A DNA stretch of 40,680 nucleotides from the NCBI GenBank assembly GCA_003225055.1, contig QIAU01000166.1, positions 1 through 40,680 of the forward strand. The letters are read 5' to 3'. This document shows, piece after piece, positions 16,362-25,483 of the stretch; within the stretch, counting starts at the first letter, position 1; each line of letters starts with the position of its first letter. The translations under genes and the position numbers were made by a program. Origin of the DNA: Acidobacteriota bacterium (GTDB taxonomy: Bacteria > Acidobacteriota > Terriglobia > Terriglobales > Acidobacteriaceae). The notes under the pieces were generated by a model. It was not told where the DNA came from. It saw nothing but the letters and a program-made list of their open reading frames with translations, and made no database searches.

Positions 16362-18521
16362 ATGTCAACATCGGTGCGAAACTCTGCGCCTTCAAGTGAG
16401 ATTCCGGTGATTAAGAACATCTCCTCGTTTATTCGGCAGACGAGCTGGGTACCGCCCGATGTGCCGGGTACTACAAGTCCGCCCATGAAACAAATCGAGC
16501 GCCGCGAGTGGTGGCTGTGGTCATCTGTAGTCATTGTCACTCTGCTGCTGACCGCTGGAATAGCTTCGCTTGCGCTTCCGCTGCTGCACTCTGAGACGGA
16601 CAGCTCTTACAGGGAAAATATTCGGCAGTCATTGCGCGGGTTGCTCGGACTGGTATTGCTGTTTGACATCTACTCTGTGTACCAGCAGTTTCGGATCCAT
16701 CGCATCCGTCGCCAGTTGATGTCGCGCGATGACATGTTTCGCGTCATCAGCGAAAACGCAGCTGACATGATCGCGGTGGTGGACGCAAATGGGAAGAGGA
16801 TTTATAACAGCCCAGCATACGAGCGGTTGCTTGGTTACACCCCCGAAGAGTTGCGGACCACGCCCGCGCTCGAACAGGTCCATCCCGACGATCGCGCGCG
16901 AGTGGCACATGCAGCAGAGCAAGCACGCAAGTCGGGGCGTGGCGAAAGGATAGAGTACAGGATCCGACACAAGGACGGGAGTTGGCGGGTTCTGGAATCA
17001 ACGGCCAGCGTGGTGCGGGATGCGAGTGGCAAATCGAACAACCTGGTGATCGTCAACCGCGACATTACCGACCGCAAGCGGGCAGAGGAGCGGCTTCAGC
17101 ACAACGCTTTTCACGATGCGCTCACCGATTTGCCGAATCGTGCTCTTTTCCTGGACAGGTTGGAGCGCGCCTTCAGCCGTGCTAAGCGGCATCCGGAATA
17201 CAAATTTGCCGTGTTATTCGTGGACATCGACGATTTCAAGAAATTCAACGACAGCCTTGGCCACGCAGCAGGAGACGACGTGCTGGTGCAAATTGCACAA
17301 CGGCTCATGAGTTCGTTGCGCAAAAACGACACGGTTTCGCGGCAGCCGCACGAGGGTGAAGGTCCACCCGCGAGTCACGACAGCGTGGCACGCCTGGGTG
17401 GTGATGAATTCACGATTCTCATTGAGGACATTCACGATGCTAGTGACCCTATACGCGTTGCAACGCGAATTCAGAAGGTGTTAGCCGCTACGCCGCTGTC
17501 AATCGGTGAACAGGAGATATTCGCCTCCGCGAGCGTGGGCATTGCGTTGAGCACCAGCCCGCACGAAAGGGCGGCAGACCTGCTGCGAGACGCAGATTTG
17601 GCTATGTACCGGGCAAAAGACTTAGGCAAGTCACGCTGTGAGGTCTTCGATACGGCCATGCACGCAAACGCCGTCAAACGCCTGCAACTAGAGACTGACC
17701 TGCGCAAAGCCATCGAGCACGGGGAACTCTGTGTGCACTACCAGCCCATCGTGCGCCTGTCGGATATGAAGATCGTTGGCTTCGAAGCACTGGTGCGGTG
17801 GCAGCGACCGCATGTTGGTTTGATTCCCCCGGCAGAGTTTATTGTCGTGGCGGAGGAAAGCGGTCTAATCGTTCCTATGAATCGCTGGCTGCGTCTAGAG
17901 GCATGTCAGAAGATGCAGTTGTGGCAGGCGGAATTTCCCTGCAATCCACCGCTGACACTAAGCCTTAACGTGACGGCCAAGGAGTTTGCGCATCCTGGGT
18001 TAATAAACGATATTGTTCAAGCTTTGGAGCAGACAGGCCTCGAGCCATCCAGCTTGCAATTCGAAATTGTCGAAACGGTCGCGATGCGCGACGGAGAAAA
18101 ACCGGAAGGCGTGCTTCGACAGGTCACAGCTCTCGGCGCACGGCTGAGCATCGACGATTTTGGCACTGGGTATTCCTCGTTGAGTCGGTTGCGGCATCTT
18201 CCGGCAGATACATTGAAGATCGATCGCGCTTTTATCTCTCGCATGGACATCGATGGCGACAACAGGGCAGTGGTTCGCACCATTGTGTCACTGGCGCACA
18301 ATCTCGGCTTGATGGTGGTAGCGGAGGGCACGGAGACTCTGGAAGAGGTAAATGAGCTTCTAGCGATCGACTGTGAGTATGCCCAAGGCTACTTTTTTTC
18401 ACGCCCAGTGGACGGAGAGACCGCCTTGCAGATGCTGAGAACCGGTCTTTGCAACCAGGGGTCGTCTAGCCGAGTGGCCACCGCAAAGCCACTCCCGTTG
18501 CCGGTCAGGAATCCGCGTTAG
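16362..18521 (+). CDS. Membrane PAS-GGDEF-EAL c-di-GMP enzyme
   Basis: About 719 residues. A variable N-terminal 42 residues precede two membrane helices (about 52-75 and 91-107), so a start at 16485 (MKQIERREWW) is possible; neither ATG has a clear ribosome site. The PAS domain (about 122-240) begins MFRVISENAADMIAVVD. The GGDEF domain (about 245-435) has an intact ARLGGDEF motif, FVDIDDFKKFNDSLGH and a Pro/Glu/His-rich insert before the signature that leaves no RxxD inhibitory site. The EAL domain (about 440-690) keeps FEALVRWQRP, LNVTAKEF, FEIVET, DDFGTGYSSL and VVAEGTET. Both activities are therefore plausible. It is the only diguanylate cyclase in the window, next to the HD-GYP operon. 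Confidence 0.92.
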   Translation: MSTSVRNSAPSSEIPVIKNISSFIRQTSWVPPDVPGTTSPPMKQIERREWWLWSSVVIVTLLLTAGIASLALPLLHSETDSSYRENIRQSLRGLLGLVLLFDIYSVYQQFRIHRIRRQLMSRDDMFRVISENAADMIAVVDANGKRIYNSPAYERLLGYTPEELRTTPALEQVHPDDRARVAHAAEQARKSGRGERIEYRIRHKDGSWRVLESTASVVRDASGKSNNLVIVNRDITDRKRAEERLQHNAFHDALTDLPNRALFLDRLERAFSRAKRHPEYKFAVLFVDIDDFKKFNDSLGHAAGDDVLVQIAQRLMSSLRKNDTVSRQPHEGEGPPASHDSVARLGGDEFTILIEDIHDASDPIRVATRIQKVLAATPLSIGEQEIFASASVGIALSTSPHERAADLLRDADLAMYRAKDLGKSRCEVFDTAMHANAVKRLQLETDLRKAIEHGELCVHYQPIVRLSDMKIVGFEALVRWQRPHVGLIPPAEFIVVAEESGLIVPMNRWLRLEACQKMQLWQAEFPCNPPLTLSLNVTAKEFAHPGLINDIVQALEQTGLEPSSLQFEIVETVAMRDGEKPEGVLRQVTALGARLSIDDFGTGYSSLSRLRHLPADTLKIDRAFISRMDIDGDNRAVVRTIVSLAHNLGLMVVAEGTETLEEVNELLAIDCEYAQGYFFSRPVDGETALQMLRTGLCNQGSSSRVATAKPLPLPVRNPR

Positions 18522-18578
18522 ATCACGTTTCTTTACGGGGGTTTGTCGCACAGGACCTACGTGAAAGTCTGCGACCTG

Positions 18579-18594
18579 GTCACATTCGTGTGAC
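18579..18594 (+). terminator. Hairpin with TTCG loop after the GGDEF-EAL gene
   Basis: GTCACA, loop TTCG, TGTGAC form a perfect 6-bp stem with a stable tetraloop 58 bases after the stop codon. A second stem, GGCTTC and GAAGCC, lies at about 18608-18625. Neither is followed by a clear T run, so intrinsic termination is uncertain. Confidence 0.35.
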
Positions 18595-18669
18595 GAGTCG
18601 GCACGCCTGGCTTCTGTTCGGAAGCCGCTGGACTTGACCGGCGCTCAGCCCAGCGGTTTCAAGAGGTCA

Positions 18670-19108
18670 CGTAGCTTGAAGCGAGCATCGTCGCACCGAG
18701 CGGTTCGCATCGCCCGAACGATTGGTTCACGATGCAGGAAAAAACGTATAGCTCACCGGTAAGACCCAGGTTGAATCAATGGGGTTGAGCGGAATATGGA
18801 GGTCGGGGCCGAGGGCGCTGTGCTTCAGGCAGCAGCCGGCAAGATTGTGTTTCGGTTCCACAGCCGCGACCTGCACTTGGTGTTAGGCCCGACGAAGGAC
18901 GATAAGCCCGTTCGCTTCAAGGTGACATTGGACGGCAATGCGCCCGGGCGAGATTGTGGGGCTGATTCCGTCTCTGAGGGCACCGGCGAGATTCGAGAGC
19001 CCCCGTCTCTATCAACTCATCCGGCAAAAGGTCAAGTAGAAGACCGAACTTTTGAGATTGAATTCCTTTGATCCCGGCGCTCGGCCCTTTGCATTCCCGA
19101 TTGGATAA
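18670..19108 (+). pseudogene. C-terminal remnant of a DipZ-like thiol-disulfide protein
   Basis: Pieces of the C-terminal domain found in DipZ-type cytochrome c biogenesis/thioredoxin proteins follow in order: TERFASPERLVHDAGK (from 18683), RPRLNQW and GLSG, then VGAEGAVLQAAAGKIVFRFH, RDLHLVLGP and PVRFKVTLDG (from 18796), PRLYQLIRQK and EDRTFEIEFL, finally DPGARPFAFPIG and a stop at 19106. At least four frame changes are needed to read it through. The membrane and thioredoxin domains that should precede it are absent. It is a relic without function. Confidence 0.75.
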
Positions 19109-19390
19109 AGCTATCGCCAACACCATCGCTACTGTAGCCGCCGAAGGGCAACCGCAACACCCCTCAAAGCAGCCGGTCACGCAAGGACCCGGGGTTTCGG
19201 TAAAGCACATTCTGCAATCGCCAGCCGCCTAGGCTCTCTCAAGCAGATCCTCGACGTTCTACGCAGCCGGCGCCCTCCGTCGCGATGTTCTTCATGCGAG
19301 TGTTCGTCAACCACGTAAAAGCTAGTGCTCGGTCCCTCCAGTTAGCAGATCACCTTCACATCAAGGCGACCCGCTGTGACTGCTTGCTGG
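19109..19390. other. Intergenic, nothing recognised
   Basis: No ORF, repeat or RNA that I can support between the DipZ relic and the end of the BNR-repeat gene. Confidence 0.5.
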
Positions 19391-21538
19391 TCACGGTTTG
19401 AAATCGAATGGTGCCGTGGAGTCTATTTGGTTGAAGATGGTGTCACCACTTGACGAGGCAGTAGCTTGGGTGACGCTCAGACCTGTAATGGAATACAACG
19501 TAGCCTTTGAGTTGCCACCCACATCTGTAACCGGAACCGTTAACGTAATGGTCCCAGGGCTGGAAGACGTGTAACTACCCAGGATTGTGTGGGCAGGCGG
19601 ATACGTCAGAAACTTGCCATGCGTGGTGTTGATGGACGACGTTTCTCCGTCGAAGAAGCTCGGTGCTGCGCCGCCGTCCGACTCCATGCCCGCAAAGTAG
19701 GTGTGTCCTGCTCCGTGCGGATCTGGTACTTCCCAGCGCACTAACCAGACTGCATCCGTCCCGCCTAGTGTAGGCGAAACGACTAGAGTGCTGAGGTTTC
19801 GCACTGTGATGCTGAACCGATAATGCTGTGAATCAGGCATAGTGACAGCAGTTGACTGAATCACCAGGTTCGTCGAGGCGCCAGTCGCCGTGCCGTTGGC
19901 GGAGTAGAAGGCATCCACAGACCCGGATGCGCTGCCGCTGGCCGGCGCCGGGCCACTCACTTGCCCGACGCTTGCATAGAGGCTCGGGCCAGCAACTTGG
20001 CGGTTGAAGCCAATCAGAGCAGACGAAGTACCACCGACGAAGTTCTGATTGACAGCGTCGGCCCAGACCACATTGGCCTCGCCTCTTAGACCGACTGTGA
20101 CGCTAAGGAAATCGAGCAAGCCTCGGTCGCCACCCGTCGAGCAGCCAATCCCCATGGTGCAGATTGCGCCGTAGTGGTTGGAAACTTCTGAGACCTGCGT
20201 GGTGGTGAAGCCGGGCGCGGGGTTCGGTGCCCCGTTCGCAATCGCATTCAGGCTTTGGGCCATCATCACTGACCAGTGGGCCTGGATTGCGCCAGAGCCA
20301 CACGGCTGGCTCGGGCATGAGCCGAGCGTCGACGTTCCGTACCAGACCATATCAACCCGGCCGGGATCACCCGCGGCGATCCATGGAAAGAGATTGGTTT
20401 GTAGACCGGGGGTCGCGGCAGTAACTCGCACCGGTGCGCCCCAATGCGCGCCGTGGTCGGTGGAAACGGCCATGTATATCTGACTGGAGCCGCTGAGGTT
20501 TCCGGTTGCGTCAACCGGCGCTTGCGACCACGTCAGATAGAGATTGCCGCCTCGGTCGATGGCGATGGGACTGAAATCTTGCCCGACGGTGACCGTGCTG
20601 TTGCCGCTCGAGTCAAGTGGGGCACGATATGCGACCGAGGTGCTACAGGTTGAGGGGTCCATCTGGCAGAGCGTCTGGCCACTCACCAGCGCAGTCGCGG
20701 TGGGGCTCGAGTAGCCACGGGGGAACCGGACGACCACGACAGCGTTGTCGTTACCATTAGCGTCGGAACCGCCAACTATATTTCCCAACCCGTCGACCAA
20801 CGCAGTGTGGGCGATGTAGACCCCGCCTGCGGAATCGGTCACGATGCCTGAAACAATTCCGTCCGGCTCAATCTGCTGGGCCGGCAACGGGGTAAACGTC
20901 ACGCCATCCTGCGATCGTGTGATCTCAACGATATTGCTGCCCACCTGGCCTAGACTCTGGTCGCAAGCCCCGATGCACTGGCCAACCTGATCAACTGTTT
21001 GATAAAGGGCACCACCGTTCTGCGGGTCACCGAAGGCAGTGATCCATGGTCGATCGACACCCGCAGCATTTGCGGCGTTGCAGGTGCTAAGCCAGGTCGC
21101 CCCCTGGTCCGAGCTGACGCTATTGCTGACGTCGGTTAGTCCCTGCAGGTCAACAAAGTACAGCCGGTTGGCAGCATCGACCGCCAGACCCGAGTCTCCG
21201 CCCCCAACGCAGGTGACATTGGGTTTTCCATAAGGCGACACATTCCCCGGCACGAGGTGGAAGCTCGCACCATGGTCGGTTGAACGCCAAACATAGCTGG
21301 CGGTCGTTGAGAAACCGAACGGCGCCGACACGTAGATACGGTCCTCAGAATCGATTGCTATGCTCGGCTCACCCGTGACCCGCTGGTGGTCAACAATCAC
21401 CTCCCGTCCGAAGGCAGGCGTCTTGGACGCGGCGCCCGCTGACGACAGCCAGAACGTCGCAGCGCACGCGCTGAGAAAGGCAATAATGAGCGCAAGTCGT
21501 CCACTGCTCCTTAGAAAGCACGAGACCATTGTTTTCAT
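19391..21538 (-). CDS. Secreted BNR/sialidase-like beta-propeller protein
   Basis: The start at 21538 is preferred to the longer frame (21691) because AAAGGAG lies eight bases upstream and a signal peptide follows at once (MKTMVSCFLRSS, then a hydrophobic run to AGAASKTP). It is about 715 residues. Asp-box-like repeats of BNR propellers are visible: WRSTDHGASF, SSDQGATWL and VSTDHGAHWG, each with the SxDxGxxW signature. GEPSIAIDSEDRIYV and SGLAVDAANRLYFVD are blade starts. The C-terminal 170 residues (from about SGPAPASGSASGS) look like a beta-sandwich. Sialidase catalytic arginines are not evident, so it is probably a binding or structural exported propeller rather than a sialidase. Confidence 0.8.
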   Translation of the reverse strand: MKTMVSCFLRSSGRLALIIAFLSACAATFWLSSAGAASKTPAFGREVIVDHQRVTGEPSIAIDSEDRIYVSAPFGFSTTASYVWRSTDHGASFHLVPGNVSPYGKPNVTCVGGGDSGLAVDAANRLYFVDLQGLTDVSNSVSSDQGATWLSTCNAANAAGVDRPWITAFGDPQNGGALYQTVDQVGQCIGACDQSLGQVGSNIVEITRSQDGVTFTPLPAQQIEPDGIVSGIVTDSAGGVYIAHTALVDGLGNIVGGSDANGNDNAVVVVRFPRGYSSPTATALVSGQTLCQMDPSTCSTSVAYRAPLDSSGNSTVTVGQDFSPIAIDRGGNLYLTWSQAPVDATGNLSGSSQIYMAVSTDHGAHWGAPVRVTAATPGLQTNLFPWIAAGDPGRVDMVWYGTSTLGSCPSQPCGSGAIQAHWSVMMAQSLNAIANGAPNPAPGFTTTQVSEVSNHYGAICTMGIGCSTGGDRGLLDFLSVTVGLRGEANVVWADAVNQNFVGGTSSALIGFNRQVAGPSLYASVGQVSGPAPASGSASGSVDAFYSANGTATGASTNLVIQSTAVTMPDSQHYRFSITVRNLSTLVVSPTLGGTDAVWLVRWEVPDPHGAGHTYFAGMESDGGAAPSFFDGETSSINTTHGKFLTYPPAHTILGSYTSSSPGTITLTVPVTDVGGNSKATLYSITGLSVTQATASSSGDTIFNQIDSTAPFDFKP

Positions 21539-22027
21539 CGTTTCTCTCCTTTGTGACAGACCGTGTGCTGAAGTAACTGAGGTTGGCCCGATACCTCGAT
21601 CTTGACGGCGAATGCTAGGTCTGCTTTGAGTGAGGTTCCGGGAATGCAGAGCCGGTCCAGCACGGCGACGCTTGGTAAACAGCGGCTCCATTCAGTCTGT
21701 TTCGTAGGGCTTGCACCAGAACCAGAAGTGGAGCGACGCCACCACGCTATGTCTCCGGCGGACACTTACGTTTAGCAGGTCCAGGGTAGATGCAAATCCC
21801 TGGAATACGGTAGTTATCCCAGGGAAGCCCTGTATAGACAGGGAAGCCGTCGCTTGGCGGATAACGCTGCTGCTAAACACTGACCTGCGCCGCACGGCGC
21901 GGACGCTGTTGGAGCAGGAAAACAGTGTGATGTGCTTGGGCTATCCCTTCACCGGATGGAAAGCACTTAGCGACAATGCAGATGGGGGAAAGCAACGCCT
22001 GGGTGGCGGTCTGACGATGCCTGTACT
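21539..22027. repeat. Intergenic stretch with clustered short inverted repeats
   Basis: No gene is supported. Between 21781 and 21846 the motif CCAGGG/CCCTGG recurs: CCAGGG at 21781, CCCTGG at about 21798, CCCAGGG at about 21818, then a perfect CCCTGT-ATAG-ACAGGG hairpin at 21828-21843. These alternating arms can form competing stem-loops. I cannot say whether this is a structured leader, a terminator cluster or a repeat-element relic. Confidence 0.4.
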
Positions 22028-22225
22028 CTGGTCCGGCAGATCTTCGAAACCGAAGCGGATCTTCTGCCCGACCGGAATGCCAAAACCTTGACCGTTCGAA
22101 TTCACCACCTCACCCAATCGGCTCACGATGAAGTTCTCGAAAAACTCTGCTCGGCGCTCAATGAGACTCAAACGGTTTTTCCCGGTACCGACTTGACACT
22201 GCTCTTTAAAATCGGCTCACCCTGA
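22028..22225 (+). pseudogene. C-terminal fragment of a transposase
   Basis: An open frame with no start codon reads LVRQIFETEADLLPDRNAKT, LTVRIHHLTQSAHDEVLEKL and ETQTVFPGTDLTLLFKIG before a stop. I recognise the ending ET-VFPGTDL-L from the C-termini of a widespread putative transposase family. The catalytic domain is missing. It marks a former mobile element next to the broken YncE-like gene. The family name is not certain. Confidence 0.5.
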
Positions 22226-22392
22226 ATTCCATGAGGAGGTCTGAACTTGATTCAAGACACGCACGAACAGGACAATCCGCACCAGGCTGGCGCGGGCTTT
22301 CATGCCGTACCGCACCCACGCAAGATACTGATGTCCGCCTGCAGACCAGGCGAATGTGACCAGGCGAATGTGAGTTGACTTAGAGGCTTCCT

Positions 22393-23396
22393 ATGCGAAA
22401 ATGAGGGTACGGTTTGGGACATGTTGGGGCGTTAGCGATATTCGTTTCGATACTCGGCTGCACAACAGCCGCGATACCCTCGGACAACGCAGAATCGGCA
22501 CCACTGATGAAGCAGGTCGCGGACGTGCCCCTGCCAGGTCCCGCAGTGCGCTTCGACTATCAGAGTCTCGACCCCTCTCACAGCCGTCTCTACATCGCCC
22601 ACATGAATGCGGATCAGTTAGTGGTCTTCGACACGAAAAAACGCGAAGTTGTTGCGAACCTCGACGGCTTTCCCAATGTCCACGGCGTTTGGGCGGTTCC
22701 AGAATTGGGCAAAGTATACGCATCGGCAACCGGAGAGCACAAAGTCGCCCTTGTCGATACGCAGATTTTGAAGACGATCGCCAGAGTCGGACCAGTCAAA
22801 TATCCAGACGGAATAGCGTACGCACCCAGCGCGAAGCGAGTCTTCGTATCCGACCAACATGGAGACGCCGATGCCGTGATCGATGCGACGACCAACTCGT
22901 TTGTTACCACGATTCCCCTCGGCGGCGGGGCGGGCAGGTCACATCTTCGTTGCTGTTCACGAAAAACGAACTCGTGGCGATTGACCCGGCAAACGCCAAG
23001 ATCATTGGGCGCTACCCCGTGACTGGAATCGAGAGTCCGCACGGGATTGCCCTCGACGTGAATGCCAGACTGGCGTTTGTAGCAGGAGAGGACAATAGCA
23101 AGCTGGCAGTGGTCGATCTCACGAACATGCGAGTGCTGGCGACGTATCCGGTCGGAAAAGACCCCGACGTACTCTCGCTCGACCCTGGACTCAAGCGGTT
23201 GTATGTGTCAGCAGAATCCGGAAACGTGACTATATTCCGCGAGAATGGGAAGACGTTGGTTACCGAAGGCGCCTTTTCCAAGCCTCACGCGCACACGGTT
23301 TGCGTCGACCCGGAAACGCATTTGGTCTACTTCCCCTTGCAAGATATAGATGGTCATCCGGTTCTGCGGATCATGGCGCCAAGCGGAAACGACTGA
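22393..23396 (+). pseudogene. YncE-like beta-propeller lipoprotein, multiply disrupted
   Basis: The frame from ATG at 22393 meets TGA at codon 4, then continues as GLGHVGALAIFVSILGCTTA, a lipoprotein signal with an LGC lipobox. It proceeds through YVTN/YncE-type blades (HSRLYIAHMNADQLVVFDTK, GVWAVPELGKVYASATG, KRVFVSDQHGDADAVIDATT). Near 22936 the frame changes to GHIFVAVHEK, then at about 22965 to NELVAIDPANAKIIGRYP, which remains open to the stop at 23394. So there is one nonsense codon and two frameshifts, with a probable short deletion at the first. A TTG start at 22414 would rescue only the first lesion. The intact ancestor would be an exported seven-bladed propeller of about 330 residues. 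Confidence 0.8.
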
Positions 23397-23408
23397 CATG
23401 TGGGGTTT

Positions 23409-24572
23409 TCACGCATGGTGGAAGAGCAATCCGGCAACGGCAGCACACGCGATAAGAACTGGCTCGGGTATTTTCCAGCGAAACAGTATGGCAAGGCTTA
23501 GCAAACAGATCAAAATTGTGGGCAGATCGTAAACCGAGCGACGAGCAAGGACCACCACCGCCCCCGCAATCGCCCCGGTAGCCGCCGCCGTTACGCCGCG
23601 CACGAAAGCGTTCAATTGGGGATTCTTCGCCCAGCGCTTATACGACGGCGCGAGGCACACGACAACCAAATACACCGGCAGAAAAATACCCAGCGCCGCC
23701 GCCGACGCACCCGCCACGCCAGCCACCAGATACCCAATGAATGTGACCGTGATCACCACTGGCCCCGGCGTAATCATCGCAACTGCGACCGCGTCCACGA
23801 ATTGATGGTCGGTCAGCCAGTGGTGCCCTTGCACCACGCCACCGTAGAGAAAGGGTACGACAGCGAGCCCACTTCCGAATACGAACATTCCAGCTTTGGC
23901 GAAGTACATGAAGATCTGCAACAACGTGCCGCCTGCGCCAAATGTCGCGACTGGCGGCGGCACGAAGACCAACGACAACGCGCTTCTGGCCGGCAAAAGG
24001 CTAGGGAAGGCTTTCACCAACAAGTTCACTACTCCACCCAGCAGGAAGAACCAAATGATCTCCTGCGAGGTCCATGCCGTCGAGACCGCCAGTAGCACGA
24101 ATACTGCCCACAACAACTTGTCCTTGCCGAGGGTGAGCTTGGTCAGCTTAAAAGCTGAACGCGCGATGATTCCAATCACGGCGGCGCCGATCCCATAGAA
24201 CATGCCTTGCATCCAGGGAAGGCCTCCGAAGCGGACGTACGCCGCCGAGAGGCCCAAGACCATGATGAAGGATGGGAGCACGAATGCCACACCCACCGCA
24301 GTAGCTCCGAACGCGCCCGCCCGAATGTAGCCGAGATAAATTGCAAGCTGCGCTGCAAGGGGGCCCGGTGCGAGTTGCGCCAGGGCGAGACCTTCCAGAT
24401 AGTCTTCTTTGCCCACCCAGCCGCGATCATCCACCAGGTCTTGCTGCATGTGTCCCGCAAGAGCAATCGGTCCACCAAATCCCACGGTACCGAGCCACAG
24501 AAAATATCTAACGAATTGAGTGAGAGACACTCTCGTTGGCTCGTGCACGACCGGGTTGATTTCTGGGTTCAT
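23409..24572 (-). CDS. chrA: ChrA chromate efflux transporter
   Basis: A 387-residue membrane protein with about ten hydrophobic helices and the two homologous halves of CHR-family transporters. The first half carries TVGFGGPIALAGHMQQDLV and LAQLAPGPLAAQLAIYLGY; the second carries GAGGTLLQIFMYFAKAGMFV, FGSGLAVVPFL and VAMITPGPVVITVTFIGYL. The PGP motifs and FGGP/FGSG motifs are family signatures. ChrA exports chromate across the inner membrane. The start overlaps the DUF1259 stop by four bases (ATGA), so it is translated from the chrB-DUF1259-chrA message. Confidence 0.95.
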   Translation of the reverse strand: MNPEINPVVHEPTRVSLTQFVRYFLWLGTVGFGGPIALAGHMQQDLVDDRGWVGKEDYLEGLALAQLAPGPLAAQLAIYLGYIRAGAFGATAVGVAFVLPSFIMVLGLSAAYVRFGGLPWMQGMFYGIGAAVIGIIARSAFKLTKLTLGKDKLLWAVFVLLAVSTAWTSQEIIWFFLLGGVVNLLVKAFPSLLPARSALSLVFVPPPVATFGAGGTLLQIFMYFAKAGMFVFGSGLAVVPFLYGGVVQGHHWLTDHQFVDAVAVAMITPGPVVITVTFIGYLVAGVAGASAAALGIFLPVYLVVVCLAPSYKRWAKNPQLNAFVRGVTAAATGAIAGAVVVLARRSVYDLPTILICLLSLAILFRWKIPEPVLIACAAVAGLLFHHA

Positions 24573-25471
24573 TTTGCTGAGTTTGTATTATCCAGCGCAG
24601 CTCGCAGGCCCTTCGCTAGCTTCACCGCATCGTCATTCGCCCAAAAATGCATAAAGAAGAGACGAGGCTGTTCCTCAAGCATGTGACTATGGATGGCTGT
24701 AACCTGAATAGCGTTCTGCCGGAGGGCCCTGATCACCGGATTGACTTCGGTGCCTAGAAGAACAAAATCTCCCGTGACTGCTGCCTTTCCTGCGCCCGTC
24801 GGCTGAAAGTTCAATGCCGTTGCGAGCCCCATGGAACCAGGCACGGGCATTCCAGCTTCGGTTATCTTCTCGGCCCTGGGAACTCCAACCTGATATACGC
24901 CTCCATTGACTTTCCCCTTGTGCCCAAGAACTTCATCAATGGCTGTAGTGTCCAGATCGAAAGCAGGCGGAGTAGTCGGGGGTTGAGTGGGAGCGGGCGT
25001 CTTCGTCAACGCCATTACGTGCCTCACCGAGCCAGCCAATTTGACTGCATCCCCGTGGCCCACAATGTGCATGTACATCACGCGGGGCGTCTCATGAAGA
25101 ACGTGATTGTGCAGCGCCGTGATTTGCAGCCCGTTTTCTTCGAGTGCCAACATCACCGGCGAGACTTCGTCTTCAGCTAGTACAAGGTCGCCCATTAGCA
25201 TCGCGTCCTGACCGGGGCTGCTGAACGCGACCCATGATCCGAGCGCAAGTGTGGGTTTCACCTGCACGCCATCGACAGTAACCTTGAGGTCCCCGCGTGG
25301 CAGTCCGAATTTGTAAGCTCCATCGCCTTGCAGTTGGCCTGACCGTCCGAGAGCCTGTTCGACTGCTTTCCAATCATTAGCAGCCGGAGCAGTTTGCGCC
25401 GCCACCGCGCAGCTCAGGACAAAAAGTTGAACCAGCGCCAACACATCAATTCTCTTAGTCATGATTGTCAT
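24569..25471 (-). CDS. Secreted DUF1259 (LppY/LpqO-like) protein, duplicated domain
   Basis: 300 residues, with a signal peptide (VLALVQLFVLSCAVAAQ). The start may be 25462 (MTKRID) rather than 25471. Two DUF1259 copies are visible. Residues about 32-155 carry WKAVEQALGRSGQLQGDG, LMGDLVLAEDEVSPVM and ITALHNHVLHETPRVMYMHI. Residues about 173-295 carry IDEVLGHKGKVNGGVYQVG, VTGDFVLLGTEVNPVIRAL and VTAIHSHMLEEQPRLFFMHF. The conserved HNH/HSH and MH pairs could bind metal, but no activity is established for the family. It sits between chrB and chrA with 12 bases to the former and overlap with the latter, so it is part of the chromate operon, acting outside the cytoplasm. Confidence 0.88.
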   Translation of the reverse strand: MTIMTKRIDVLALVQLFVLSCAVAAQTAPAANDWKAVEQALGRSGQLQGDGAYKFGLPRGDLKVTVDGVQVKPTLALGSWVAFSSPGQDAMLMGDLVLAEDEVSPVMLALEENGLQITALHNHVLHETPRVMYMHIVGHGDAVKLAGSVRHVMALTKTPAPTQPPTTPPAFDLDTTAIDEVLGHKGKVNGGVYQVGVPRAEKITEAGMPVPGSMGLATALNFQPTGAGKAAVTGDFVLLGTEVNPVIRALRQNAIQVTAIHSHMLEEQPRLFFMHFWANDDAVKLAKGLRAALDNTNSAK

Positions 25472-25483
25472 GATTGCTCCTTT

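Noticed and set aside
16349-16540. Minus-strand ORF ending EEMFLITGISLEGAEFRTDVD
   Set aside because: It overlaps the start of the GGDEF-EAL gene. The C-terminal residues look protein-like but match no family I know and no start site is supported.
21711-22091. Plus-strand ORF of 126 codons
   Set aside because: Overlaps the transposase tail in another frame, no family resemblance, biased composition.
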